A stretch of 64,000 nucleotides of DNA, from assembly GCA_017555805.1 (NCBI GenBank), contig JAFZFR010000086.1, forward strand, positions 1 to 64,000, given 5' to 3'. This stretch comes from Alistipes sp. Lineage in GTDB: Bacteria > Bacteroidota > Bacteroidia > Bacteroidales > Rikenellaceae. The notes below the pieces were generated by a model. It was not told where the DNA came from, did not search any database, and saw only the letters and a program-made list of their open reading frames with translations. The position numbers and the translations under genes were made by a program. This document shows, in pieces, positions 8,715-17,082 of the stretch (positions within the stretch are counted from its first letter, which is position 1; each line of letters starts with the position of its first letter).

Positions 8715-9686
8715 ATGGATAGAAAAGAGTTTTTAGCAACGGTGATGGCGCTGGGCGGAAGTGCTTTCCTGCCCGAGGTGAAGGCATCGGTCGTGAAGCG
8801 TATGGATGACCTTTTGGCGGAGGCACCCAAGAAGAAGATTGACCCTCGCAAGGTGGTTTTTCTGTCGGATATCCACATCTGTGGCGAACTTGTCGATGGC
8901 AAACCGCGCGTCTATCCTTATAACCCAACCTCGCTGCAACTATGTGTAAATGATATACTTGCGATGCGTCGCCTGCCTGCCAATGTGATTGTTACGGGCG
9001 ATGTGGCGTGGGACTACGGCTTGGAGGAGGACTACCGCTATGCCGCCGAACTACTCGCTCCGCTTGAGAGGGCTGGCATCCGCGTGACGCTGGGAATGGG
9101 CAACCACGACCGCCGCGAGGCGTTCCTCAAGGTCTTTCCGCAATATGCCGAGCAGACCGAGGTTGCGGGTCGCATCGTGACCCATATTGCGCTGCCCGAT
9201 GTTGATGTCGTTATGCTCGACTCGCTCTGCGAACTACCCAACCTCAAGCCCCGCCAGGCAACTACGGTGAGCGGCGAGGTGAACGCCGAGCAGATTGAGT
9301 GGCTCAAGGCGTTCACGGCTCGAAGCAGCCGCCCCGTAATTCTCTGCACCCACCACCCTCTTGGCGAGATGCCCAATCTTGATAAGTTCGTGAGTGACAC
9401 CCCATCGGTTGCGGGATTTGTCTATGGTCATACCCACTCGTGGAATAAGATTGCGCGCATCATCCGCTCGCGCGAGCCACTGCGTATGGTGCCGATGGTC
9501 AATCTCCCTGCGACATTCTATGGCGATATAGGTTTTGCCGTTATGACCACCTCGCCCGAGGGCGCAAAGTTTGAATACTCGTCAAAAGGTTTCTGGTGGC
9601 CACAACCCCTCGATACTCCACCCGCCGCATGGCAACGCCGCGCCGCCGACCTGCAAAACGAAGTGGCGAATTTTGTGTTTGAATAG
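8715..9686 (+). CDS. calcineurin-like metallophosphatase
   Basis: The 323-residue protein carries the metallophosphoesterase motif set in order: SDIH (D-x-H), TGDVAWD, GMGNHDRR, CTHHPLG and YGHTHSW. These bind the two-metal centre. The N-terminus (MDRKEFLATVMALGGSAFLPEVKA) looks like a weak secretion signal, so a periplasmic location is possible. The substrate is unknown. It starts 11 bases after yggS and ends at a strong terminator. Confidence 0.85.
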   Translation: MDRKEFLATVMALGGSAFLPEVKASVVKRMDDLLAEAPKKKIDPRKVVFLSDIHICGELVDGKPRVYPYNPTSLQLCVNDILAMRRLPANVIVTGDVAWDYGLEEDYRYAAELLAPLERAGIRVTLGMGNHDRREAFLKVFPQYAEQTEVAGRIVTHIALPDVDVVMLDSLCELPNLKPRQATTVSGEVNAEQIEWLKAFTARSSRPVILCTHHPLGEMPNLDKFVSDTPSVAGFVYGHTHSWNKIARIIRSREPLRMVPMVNLPATFYGDIGFAVMTTSPEGAKFEYSSKGFWWPQPLDTPPAAWQRRAADLQNEVANFVFE

Positions 9687-9691
9687 TAAAA

Positions 9692-9731
9692 TGAAAAAGG
9701 AGTTGGCTGAAACCAACTCCTTCCCTTTTAT
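9692..9731. terminator. bidirectional intrinsic terminator
   Basis: AAGGAGTTGG (9697-9706) pairs perfectly with CCAACTCCTT (9713-9722) around a 6-base loop, with A-rich and T-rich flanks. It separates the convergent metallophosphatase and htpG genes. Confidence 0.85.
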
Positions 9732-9743
9732 ATTAATCTTCCC

Positions 9744-11804
9744 CTACTTCTCAATCAGCGTAATGCTGCGCTGGATGAAGTCCGAGAGATTCTTGCCCTT
9801 GAGCATACCATTTGAGAGCAGCGCAAGGTCGATAATCTGACGCACCAACTTGTTCTGCTTGCCAATCTCGCGCAGACGCTCGTTGCGCTCGTCACGCAGT
9901 GTGATAATCTTCTTCGAGAGCTCCTCGCTCATCTCTTTCTCCTCTGGCGTGAAATCCTCGTGCATCTTGCCCTTTACGGTCTCGTCGAAGCGCTGCTCCT
10001 CTGCTACGGCGGCGTCAATCTTCTTGGTGATTGACTTGAGCTTGTCGCCATACTCGCGCTCAACATTGCCCAGGATGTCGATTACGATTGGGTGGTTGCC
10101 GTTCACTGTGATTGTGAAGTTGTCAGGCATCTGACCATAGAACTGGCTCATTCCGCCACCGCCCATCTTCGCCATCTCCTTCATACGGCGCATAAACTCG
10201 TTCTGGGTAATCACCACAGGTGCCTCGGTCGCCGCCATTGGCTCAAACGAGATGTCGTACTTGATGTCATCCTCCTTTGGCATCTGGCTCTCAAACACTG
10301 GGCGCATAAGGTCCTGCTGTGCCTCGGTGAGCGACATCGACAACTGCTCCTTCTTTTGGATAAGTTTCTCTACTACATCGCTATCCACGCGCACGAAGCG
10401 CACCTTCTCGTTCTTCGACTCGAAGTAGTTGATGTAGTGGCTATCCAACTGACCATTCATCTCCAGCACATCGTAGCCCTTGCCCTTGGCTGCCTCCACG
10501 AATGAGTGCTTATCCACTACATCGTCCACATAGAGGAGGATGATATTGTCGTTCTTGTCGGTCTGCTGCTCCTTCACGAAGTCGATGTACTCCTTTGTTG
10601 TGAAGTACTTGCCCTCGGTTGATTTCAAGAGCATAAAGTCCTGCGCCTTCTCGGCGAACTTCTCGTCAGTGAGCATACCATACTGGATAAAAATCTTCAG
10701 GTCATCCCACTTCTGCTCGTAGTCAGGGCGCATAGTGTTGAACAACTCCTTCAGGCGGTCAGCCACCTTGCGAGTGATGTACGAAGAAATCTTCTTTACA
10801 TTTGAGTCGCTCTGGAGGTAACTGCGCGACACATTGAGTGGAATATCTGGCGAGTCAATCACACCGTGCAACAGCGTCAAGTACTCTGGCACGATACCCT
10901 CCACCTGGTCTGTGACGAACACCTGATTGCAGTAGAGTTGAATCTTATTCTTCTGAATCTCAAAGTTGTTGTTAATCTTTGGAAAGTAGAGAATACCTGT
11001 GAGGTTGAACGGATAGTCGATGTTCATATGGATGTAGAACAGGGGCTCGTCGCTTGTTGGGTACAACTCGCTATAAAAAGCCTTGTACTGCTCCTCGGTA
11101 ATCTCCGATGGTTTGCGTGTCCAGAGTGGGTTTGTGTCGTTGATGATGTTATCCTTCTCGGTATCAACATACTTGCCGTCCTTCCACTCCTTCACCTTGC
11201 CGAATGCAATCTCAACTGGCAGGAAGTGACAATACTTCTTCAACAACTCCTGCACCTTCGACTCCTCGCAGTACTCCTTGCAATCCTCCGAGAGGTGCAG
11301 CACGATAGATGTTCCGCGCTCGCGGCTATCCTCCAACTCCTCCATCTCATACTCTGGCGAGCCGTCGCACACCCAGTGCACTGGCTTTGCGTCTGCCTTG
11401 TATGACTGCGTGAAGATCTCCACCTTGTCGGCAACCATAAACGATGAGTAGAAGCCCAAACCAAAGTGACCGATGATAGCCTGGTCCTTGTACTTTGCGA
11501 GGAACTCCTCTGCGCCCGAGAATGCAATCTGGTTGATGTAGCGGTCAATCTCCTCGGCGTTCATACCGATGCCTCGGTCAGTCACGGTGAGGGTCTTTTT
11601 GTCTGCATCCACGCTCACTGAAATCTTCAGGTCGCCCAACTCACCCTGAAACTCATTCTTTGAGGCGAGGGTCTTCAACTTCTGCGTTGCATCCACAGCG
11701 TTCGACACCAACTCACGCAAGAAAATCTCGTGGTCAGAGTAGAGGAATTTCTTGATTACGGGAAATATGTTCTCCGTCGTTACTCCAATTTTTCCGTTTT
11801 TCAT
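9744..11804 (-). CDS. htpG: molecular chaperone HtpG (Hsp90)
   Basis: The 686-residue Hsp90 homologue has the GHKL ATPase signatures E-L-V-S-N-A-V-D-A, DRGIGMN, GHFGLGFYSSFMVAD and GTSIVLHL. The middle and C-terminal dimerisation domains complete a normal-length protein. It acts as a cytosolic ATP-dependent chaperone. It is followed only by a terminator. A hairpin lies between it and yhhN upstream. Confidence 0.97.
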   Translation of the reverse strand: MKNGKIGVTTENIFPVIKKFLYSDHEIFLRELVSNAVDATQKLKTLASKNEFQGELGDLKISVSVDADKKTLTVTDRGIGMNAEEIDRYINQIAFSGAEEFLAKYKDQAIIGHFGLGFYSSFMVADKVEIFTQSYKADAKPVHWVCDGSPEYEMEELEDSRERGTSIVLHLSEDCKEYCEESKVQELLKKYCHFLPVEIAFGKVKEWKDGKYVDTEKDNIINDTNPLWTRKPSEITEEQYKAFYSELYPTSDEPLFYIHMNIDYPFNLTGILYFPKINNNFEIQKNKIQLYCNQVFVTDQVEGIVPEYLTLLHGVIDSPDIPLNVSRSYLQSDSNVKKISSYITRKVADRLKELFNTMRPDYEQKWDDLKIFIQYGMLTDEKFAEKAQDFMLLKSTEGKYFTTKEYIDFVKEQQTDKNDNIILLYVDDVVDKHSFVEAAKGKGYDVLEMNGQLDSHYINYFESKNEKVRFVRVDSDVVEKLIQKKEQLSMSLTEAQQDLMRPVFESQMPKEDDIKYDISFEPMAATEAPVVITQNEFMRRMKEMAKMGGGGMSQFYGQMPDNFTITVNGNHPIVIDILGNVEREYGDKLKSITKKIDAAVAEEQRFDETVKGKMHEDFTPEEKEMSEELSKKIITLRDERNERLREIGKQNKLVRQIIDLALLSNGMLKGKNLSDFIQRSITLIEK

Positions 11805-11854
11805 AGTCGTATATTTTTGTTGTTATTTTCTGTGGCATATTTATAACAAACAAT

Positions 11855-11899
11855 GTGCCACCACTTCCGCTGTGACAAATTGGCACAACTTCGGTGGTG
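11855..11899. other. inverted repeat between yhhN and htpG
   Basis: GCCACCAC (11855-11862) pairs perfectly with GTGGTGGC (11892-11899). Inner TGTG (11869-11872) and CACA (11882-11885) can pair as well. There is no T-tract, so it is not a standard terminator. It could be a 3'-end structure of yhhN mRNA or a control site for htpG. It is not a CIRCE element. The remaining bases of this 126-bp gap show nothing else recognisable. Confidence 0.5.
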
Positions 11900-11930
11900 G
11901 CGTGGCAGAAAATATGCTCTTATGGCAGAT

Positions 11931-12575
11931 TTAACTCTTTTGGGTGCGCGCAAGTTGCATGGCGCAGAATAGACCCTGTGCGGCGTAGTATGTCACCATT
12001 ATGATGGTGCTGGCGTGTGGCAGATGACCCACAAATCGCCAATATGCGATGCACGAGTCCGAGAATATGAACAGCACCGCCGCTACGGCATAGAGCCAAC
12101 TGTATGGGCGGTTTTGCAGAAATGCGGTGAAGCCCATCGCGTAGATTATCACGCCATAGATTCCTACGGCTATTAACTCCTCGCGAGGCTCAATGTGCAT
12201 CAGTACATAAATGAGGAATGGAATTACCACAGCCGAGAACGCTCCGAGTGGTAATAATCTCTTTTTCTGGAATTTACACTTTGGAGCGAAGTCCGAGATG
12301 TAGAAGATGTGGGCAAAGGCGAAGAATGCAATCTGGAAGATAAACTCCCCCATCGAGCCTGCCCAGTCGCCTGCTGCCGAGGCGAGCAATGCCAGCGGGA
12401 TGAACCATCCGCCGCGCTTGAAATTAAGCGTTGCGGCAAGTGTCGCAAAGAGTGTCGGTATCGCCAAAAAACGGCGGCATATCAACCACTCGCAGTCACA
12501 TCTGCTCACGAAAAAGTATGCAACGGCGAGGAGCAGATATACTCCCAAAAGTATGATTTTCGCTCGCTTATTCAT
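11931..12575 (-). CDS. YhhN/TMEM86-family membrane protein (lysoplasmalogenase-like)
   Basis: The 214-residue protein has about seven to eight hydrophobic helices. It carries the YhhN-family signatures L-L-A-S-A-A-G-D-W, F-A-H-I-F-Y and F-I-F-S-D-S. Family members hydrolyse the vinyl-ether bond of lysoplasmalogens. Plasmalogens occur in anaerobes, so the activity is plausible but unproven here. The start overlaps the end of the thioesterase gene by 8 bases, indicating co-translation. Confidence 0.8.
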   Translation of the reverse strand: MNKRAKIILLGVYLLLAVAYFFVSRCDCEWLICRRFLAIPTLFATLAATLNFKRGGWFIPLALLASAAGDWAGSMGEFIFQIAFFAFAHIFYISDFAPKCKFQKKRLLPLGAFSAVVIPFLIYVLMHIEPREELIAVGIYGVIIYAMGFTAFLQNRPYSWLYAVAAVLFIFSDSCIAYWRFVGHLPHASTIIMVTYYAAQGLFCAMQLARTQKS

Positions 12576-12999
12576 CGCCGTTCTGTCGCCCTATCTCCTT
12601 GTTAATGACCTCGATAAACCATTCTGGTGCGCGGCATGGACGGCGTGTCTCGGCATTCATAAAACCAAGCGTCACGCGACCCGTGTTGATTAGTTTGCCC
12701 TGCTCGTTATATACCTCGCTACCGATGAAGAGGCGTGCCGACGGCATCTCATCCATAAATACCTTCACGGTCAGCACTTCATCGTAAAATGCTGGGTAGT
12801 GATACTTCGACTGCACCTCGATGATGGGCGACATCACGCCTCTGCGCTCAAACTCGGCGTAGGGCAATCCCATCTCGCGCAACCACTCGGTGCGAGCCAT
12901 CTCGTACATCACGATGTAGTTTGAGTGGTGCATGATGCCCATCTGGTCGGTATCCTTGTAACGCACTCGTGTCTTAAATTCGTATGATATTAAAGCCAT
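12568..12999 (-). CDS. acyl-CoA thioesterase, 4-hydroxybenzoyl-CoA thioesterase family
   Basis: The 143-residue single hot-dog-fold protein has the active-site block Y-K-D-T-D-Q-M-G-I-M-H-H-S-N-Y. Its Asp is the YbgC/FadM-type catalytic residue. It probably hydrolyses short acyl-CoA or acyl-ACP thioesters. The start at 12999 (MALISYEFKTRVRY) is favoured by an AAGGAAA ribosome-binding site. A longer frame to 13032 would run into ribF. It sits in the rex operon. Confidence 0.85.
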   Translation of the reverse strand: MALISYEFKTRVRYKDTDQMGIMHHSNYIVMYEMARTEWLREMGLPYAEFERRGVMSPIIEVQSKYHYPAFYDEVLTVKVFMDEMPSARLFIGSEVYNEQGKLINTGRVTLGFMNAETRRPCRAPEWFIEVINKEIGRQNGDE

Positions 13000-13018
13000 T
13001 GATTTCCTTGAAGTTAAA

Positions 13019-13756
13019 TTATTCCATCTCAACTAATACTTTACCCTTTTTCACCTCGCCCTCAACTCTCACTATCCTCTCCTCGCTGATTGTGATTTGG
13101 CACTCCTCGCCATTCACTTTTGCGCGATATGTGCCTGCGGGCGGAAGCATTTTATCGTTGCCAAGGTCCGTTAGCAGACCCTCGCTGTTGCAGTTACCTA
13201 TAATAATATAAGGTTGTGCAAGCATCTGCGCCACGCGCTCCATCTCGCCCGCCTCGATTGTCTGACGGATGATGGTGGAACTCACCTTGCCGTTTGCCAC
13301 CTGCTGCTGCTCGACCATTGCAATCTCCATACCGTCGCCGTGTGATGCGAGGTAGTTGAAGTCGCCCTCCTTCTTATGGCCGAAACGATGATTGTAGCCT
13401 ACCACCATCGAGCGGATACCGAGGCGTGTGAGGCTATGGATAAAATCCATCGGAGATGTGCGGCTGAACTCTAATGTGAATGGGATGATGATGAGGATGT
13501 CTATCTCCGCCTGCTCCAAAAGCCAAATCTTCTCCTCAAGGGTCGAGAGCAACTGCATACCCTCCGCCGTGCCGAGCGCATAGCGTGGGTGTGGGTCAAA
13601 GGTGAGCACAACGCTCTCGCCGTCAAGTTCTTTGGCGCGTTGCTTCACCCTTTCGAGCAGTGCGCGGTGACCGCTATGTACGCCGTCAAACGACCCCATA
13701 GTCGCAACCGCATTCTTCAGTGGCGGCAATGACTCTATGCCACGAAATACCCTCAT
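13019..13756 (-). CDS. ribF: RibF-type FMN adenylyltransferase with degenerate riboflavin-kinase half
   Basis: Residues 1-180 form a good FAD synthetase domain, with GSFDGVHSGHRALL, LTFDPHPRYAL, VVGYNHRFGHKKEGD and S-S-T-I-I-R-Q-T-I-E-A-G. The C-terminal kinase half is only about 64 residues against about 125 normally. It lacks the G-F-P-T-A-N phosphate-binding motif and the catalytic-Glu segment; only a LPPAGTYRAKVNGEE-like strand remains. At 245 residues it is well short of the usual 300 or more. It likely makes FAD from FMN but not FMN from riboflavin. It is spaced 1 base from rex. Confidence 0.85.
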   Translation of the reverse strand: MRVFRGIESLPPLKNAVATMGSFDGVHSGHRALLERVKQRAKELDGESVVLTFDPHPRYALGTAEGMQLLSTLEEKIWLLEQAEIDILIIIPFTLEFSRTSPMDFIHSLTRLGIRSMVVGYNHRFGHKKEGDFNYLASHGDGMEIAMVEQQQVANGKVSSTIIRQTIEAGEMERVAQMLAQPYIIIGNCNSEGLLTDLGNDKMLPPAGTYRAKVNGEECQITISEERIVRVEGEVKKGKVLVEME

Positions 13757-13757
13757 C

Positions 13758-14408
13758 CTAATTGTCGTTATTCTCCTCCTGCTCCTTGACGAAATAAGCC
13801 ACCTTCTCGAGGATGGTTGTGATGTCGTAGTTCTCCGACACGATACCCTGCGGGAAGTTAAGCGGAGCCGATGTAAAGTTCAGTACGCCCTTGATACCCG
13901 CGTTGATGATTGGCACCACCAGCGATGGTGCTACGCGCGTAGGTGACGAGATTACCGCGATGCTCACATCGAGTTTCGACACCACCTCCACAAACTGGTC
14001 CATATGGTAGCAAGGGATGTCGTCGATGACCTTTCCCACCTTCTCGGGATCAACATCAAACGCTGTCACGATACGCAACTGGCGGCGCTTGCCGTTGAAA
14101 TATTTTGTCAGCGCCTGACCCAGGTGACCCATGCCGATGATTGCGATGTTCATCACATTGTCGCTATCGAGAATCGAGTTGATGAACTCGATGAGGGTCT
14201 TTACCTCATATCCCTTCTTCGTATCACTCGAAAAGCCGATGAGCATAAGGTCGCGGCGCACCTGTACGGCGGTGATGCCGTGCATACCTGCCAAGACATG
14301 CGAGAAGATGTGTGTGATGCCCTGGTTGTGGCATCCCAGCAGCGTGCGGCGGTACTCGCTCAAGCGCTCGATGGTCTTCTCGGGTATGTTGGTTGGGCGT
14401 GTGGACAT
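13758..14408 (-). CDS. rex: redox-sensing transcriptional repressor Rex
   Basis: The 216-residue protein has an N-terminal winged helix (residues about 1-80, with G-I-T-A-V-Q-V-R-R-D-L). An NAD(H)-binding Rossmann domain follows (IAIIGMGHLGQALTKYF), and a C-terminal swapped helix completes it. Rex senses the NADH/NAD+ ratio and represses fermentative and respiratory genes. It lies 1 base from both neighbours in the LysM-rex-ribF-thioesterase-yhhN run, so it is probably translated from a shared mRNA. Confidence 0.96.
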   Translation of the reverse strand: MSTRPTNIPEKTIERLSEYRRTLLGCHNQGITHIFSHVLAGMHGITAVQVRRDLMLIGFSSDTKKGYEVKTLIEFINSILDSDNVMNIAIIGMGHLGQALTKYFNGKRRQLRIVTAFDVDPEKVGKVIDDIPCYHMDQFVEVVSKLDVSIAVISSPTRVAPSLVVPIINAGIKGVLNFTSAPLNFPQGIVSENYDITTILEKVAYFVKEQEENNDN

Positions 14409-14409
14409 A

Positions 14410-16266
14410 TTAATTCAGTGTGATTGAGTAGTTGCTGTTGTAGTTGATACGCACCCACTCGCGGTTAATATACTTACCTCCCACCTCTGTCTGGAAGAAC
14501 TTGTATCCTGTCTGTAAAGGCGTGTAACGCTTGTCGAGCATCTTGTACTCGATGTCGGAACGCATACCGCCACAGAAGATTATTGCGGTGTCGTAACCAC
14601 GATAGGCGTAGAGCGATGGCAACATATTGTATGCATCAATATAACGACTGTCGAACTCGCGTACTGCCGCCGAGTCGCGCTTTGCGTGGTAGGTCGAAAT
14701 CATCACCACATTGTTGTTGAAATATGATGTGTGGTCGATGTTCTGGAAGCGGCTCCAGCGCGATGTGCCCAACACAACATAGTCGGCGCAACTCTCGCTA
14801 CGCTCGGTCAGGGCAACCTTCGACGATGCCAATGTGCCGAGGATGCGGTCCACATCTGTCTCGCTGTTTGCCAGCACCACGAACAACGCAGGCTTCTCCT
14901 TCTTGAGCAACTCCTCACACTCCTCCAATGGCTGCGCTGCTGCATTTTTAGGCGTGAAGATTGACTTCTGGTCGAATGAGTAGTTGTAGGCAGCATACTT
15001 CGTGCCCTCCAACTGCTTCAATATCTCGCCCTCGAACTCCTTGTCGTACGATGCGGCGTAAATCAGATATATGTCGCGTGAACCATCCACGAGGTCCGCA
15101 ATCTTGTCATACTTTGTCGCTGGGTCGGAAGAGAGTTGATAGAGCGCCGAACTCTTTGCTGCCACGATATTCGCCAAAGGCGACACTACGGGCGTAGAGT
15201 TCAACTGCGCGAACTCCAGAACGGGCTTCAACTCATCCTCATATACTGGACCCACCACCAGGTCGGTCTCGGCAAACGCGGGGCTCTTGGTGATGCGAGC
15301 CACCTTCTCGGCGCTATGCTCGGTGTTGTAGATTGTCACCTTCGAGTTACCCAGACCCTGCTCCTTGAGTTTCTCAAGACCGAGCAAAAAGCCCTGATAG
15401 AACTCCACATAACTTGCATTTGGCTTTGAGTCGATATTCATCGGCAACATCAGCGCAATGTCGAGGTTTTCGTCGGCTGAAATCTTCGCAAACGAGAGGT
15501 TCTCCTCTGCCGAGAGTTTCGCCTCGTGCTCGCGCTTGAGTGCCTCGTCGGCTGCGCGGTCGAAGTCATCCACGCTATCCTCCTTCGCCTTTGGAATGCG
15601 AATCATAGCACCCGCCTTCAAGCCGTTGCTGATGTCGTTGAGCGATGCAAACTCCTCCTCCGAGAGGTTGTGCTTGCGTGAGAGCGAATATACGGTCTCG
15701 CCTGGCTTTACAACGATGTACTCGTAGCCATCATCCGTCGCCTTATTCAGGTTGTCGGCATACTCGGCAATCTCCGCCTGTGCCTCCTGCTCCGACGATG
15801 AGCCTACCTCTGTGCGGCGCACCCAGATGGTCTCGCCGATTGAGAGCGACTGTGGGTTGAGCGATGGGTTATCCTCACAGAGTGTCGCAACCGAGATGTT
15901 GTAGTCGCGTGCAATGCTGTAAAGGGTCTGTCCCGCCTTAATCTTGTGGGTCAGAAACTCCTTCTTGCGCTTCTTCTCCACCTGTGCAATCTGCTGCTCC
16001 GATACGGGAATCTTGATGGTCTGACCAACCTTCAAGCCCTCGCCCATCTTTGGGTTGTTCTCCTTAATCTCCTCCTCGCTCACATTATACGCCTTTGCCA
16101 ACGAGTAGAGCGTGTTGCCCGCCTCGACGGTGTGGACATAGTATTTCTTGCCATTGATAAAGACGATCATCTTCGATGGCTCGATGTCGGGCATTACCTC
16201 TGCGGCCGACGCGCCGAGCGATGAGAGCAAAAGTCCCAGTGTGAATATTCTCTGAAAAAATCTCAT
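14410..16266 (-). CDS. three-LysM periplasmic-binding-fold protein
   Basis: The 618-residue exported protein (signal peptide MRFFQRIFTLGLLLSSLGASA) has three LysM domains. They start at YYVHTVEAGNTLYSLAKAYN, FLTHKIKAGQTLYSIARDYN and YIVVKPGETVYSLSRKHN. A linker rich in Glu/Lys/Ala follows. The second half is a type-1 periplasmic-binding-protein fold, with I-A-L-M-L-P-M, L-V-V-G-P-V-Y and Y-L-I-Y-A-A-S-Y. LysM anchors it to peptidoglycan. The binding fold resembles Peripla_BP_6 and LpoA-like modules, so a role in cell-wall synthesis control is possible. No ligand can be named. Confidence 0.8.
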   Translation of the reverse strand: MRFFQRIFTLGLLLSSLGASAAEVMPDIEPSKMIVFINGKKYYVHTVEAGNTLYSLAKAYNVSEEEIKENNPKMGEGLKVGQTIKIPVSEQQIAQVEKKRKKEFLTHKIKAGQTLYSIARDYNISVATLCEDNPSLNPQSLSIGETIWVRRTEVGSSSEQEAQAEIAEYADNLNKATDDGYEYIVVKPGETVYSLSRKHNLSEEEFASLNDISNGLKAGAMIRIPKAKEDSVDDFDRAADEALKREHEAKLSAEENLSFAKISADENLDIALMLPMNIDSKPNASYVEFYQGFLLGLEKLKEQGLGNSKVTIYNTEHSAEKVARITKSPAFAETDLVVGPVYEDELKPVLEFAQLNSTPVVSPLANIVAAKSSALYQLSSDPATKYDKIADLVDGSRDIYLIYAASYDKEFEGEILKQLEGTKYAAYNYSFDQKSIFTPKNAAAQPLEECEELLKKEKPALFVVLANSETDVDRILGTLASSKVALTERSESCADYVVLGTSRWSRFQNIDHTSYFNNNVVMISTYHAKRDSAAVREFDSRYIDAYNMLPSLYAYRGYDTAIIFCGGMRSDIEYKMLDKRYTPLQTGYKFFQTEVGGKYINREWVRINYNSNYSITLN

Positions 16267-16306
16267 TATCTAAATGTTACAACTGCCCTCGCCGAGGGCT
16301 TATCAT

Positions 16307-17074
16307 CTAAAATTTCTTGCTTCGCAGGCGAATCTCCGTAATCACCTTCTTGGTGTAGAGCGGGAAGTCGCCATTCATCATCCAATCGTAGTAACTTGGC
16401 TCGCGCTGGAAAATCTCCTCCACGCGACAACCCTTGTACTTGCCAAAACTAAATACCTCCTCGCCCTTGTCGTTCAGCACGATGCGACCAGCGTAGTCCA
16501 CCGCCTCGCCGCGAGTAGAGAACTCGGCGAGTGCCGCCACATCATTTTGTAACTCCGGGTAGCGGTCAAGTTGCGCCTTGAGCACCTCGTATGTGGCGCG
16601 TGTGTCTGCCTCGGCAGAGTGTGCGTTCGTGAGGTCCTTGTCGCAGTAGAACTTATACGCCGCCACCAATGTGCGCTGCTCCATCTTGTGGAAGATGTTT
16701 TGCACATCAATGAACTTGCGGTTCTTGAAATCGACATCCACGCCCGCGCGCAAAAACTCCTCCACGAGGATAGGCAAATCAAAGCGGTTCGAGTTGAAAC
16801 CACCAAAGTCGCAACCCTCAATGAATTGGCTCAACGACTTTGCAATCTGTGCAAATGTAGGCTCGTTCTTCACATCCTCATCGGTGATGTCGTGCACGGC
16901 ACTTGCATCCTCGGGGATATGCATCTCGGGGTTGATTAATCGTGTGCGTACAATCTCGTCGCCGTCGGGCATAACCTTCACCATCGAAATCTCGACGATG
17001 CGGTCCTTTGCTGTATCAACGCCCGTTGTCTCCAGGTCGAAGAAGACAATCGGGCGTTTAAGGTTGAGTTTCAT
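16307..17074 (-). CDS. DnaQ-family 3'-5' exonuclease with ExoX-like tail
   Basis: The 255-residue protein has the DEDDh exonuclease motifs: FFDLETTG (Asp13, Glu15), F-G-G-F-N-S-N-R-F-D and H-S-A-E-A-D-T-R-A-T. The last 70 residues contain F-S-F-G-K-Y-K-G and Y-Y-D-W-M, the pattern of a C-terminal module found in exonuclease X-like proteins. It starts 8 bases after dnaN on the same strand. It could be the proofreading subunit of a DNA polymerase, but an accessory repair exonuclease is equally consistent. Confidence 0.88.
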   Translation of the reverse strand: MKLNLKRPIVFFDLETTGVDTAKDRIVEISMVKVMPDGDEIVRTRLINPEMHIPEDASAVHDITDEDVKNEPTFAQIAKSLSQFIEGCDFGGFNSNRFDLPILVEEFLRAGVDVDFKNRKFIDVQNIFHKMEQRTLVAAYKFYCDKDLTNAHSAEADTRATYEVLKAQLDRYPELQNDVAALAEFSTRGEAVDYAGRIVLNDKGEEVFSFGKYKGCRVEEIFQREPSYYDWMMNGDFPLYTKKVITEIRLRSKKF

Positions 17075-17082
17075 ATTGTTAC

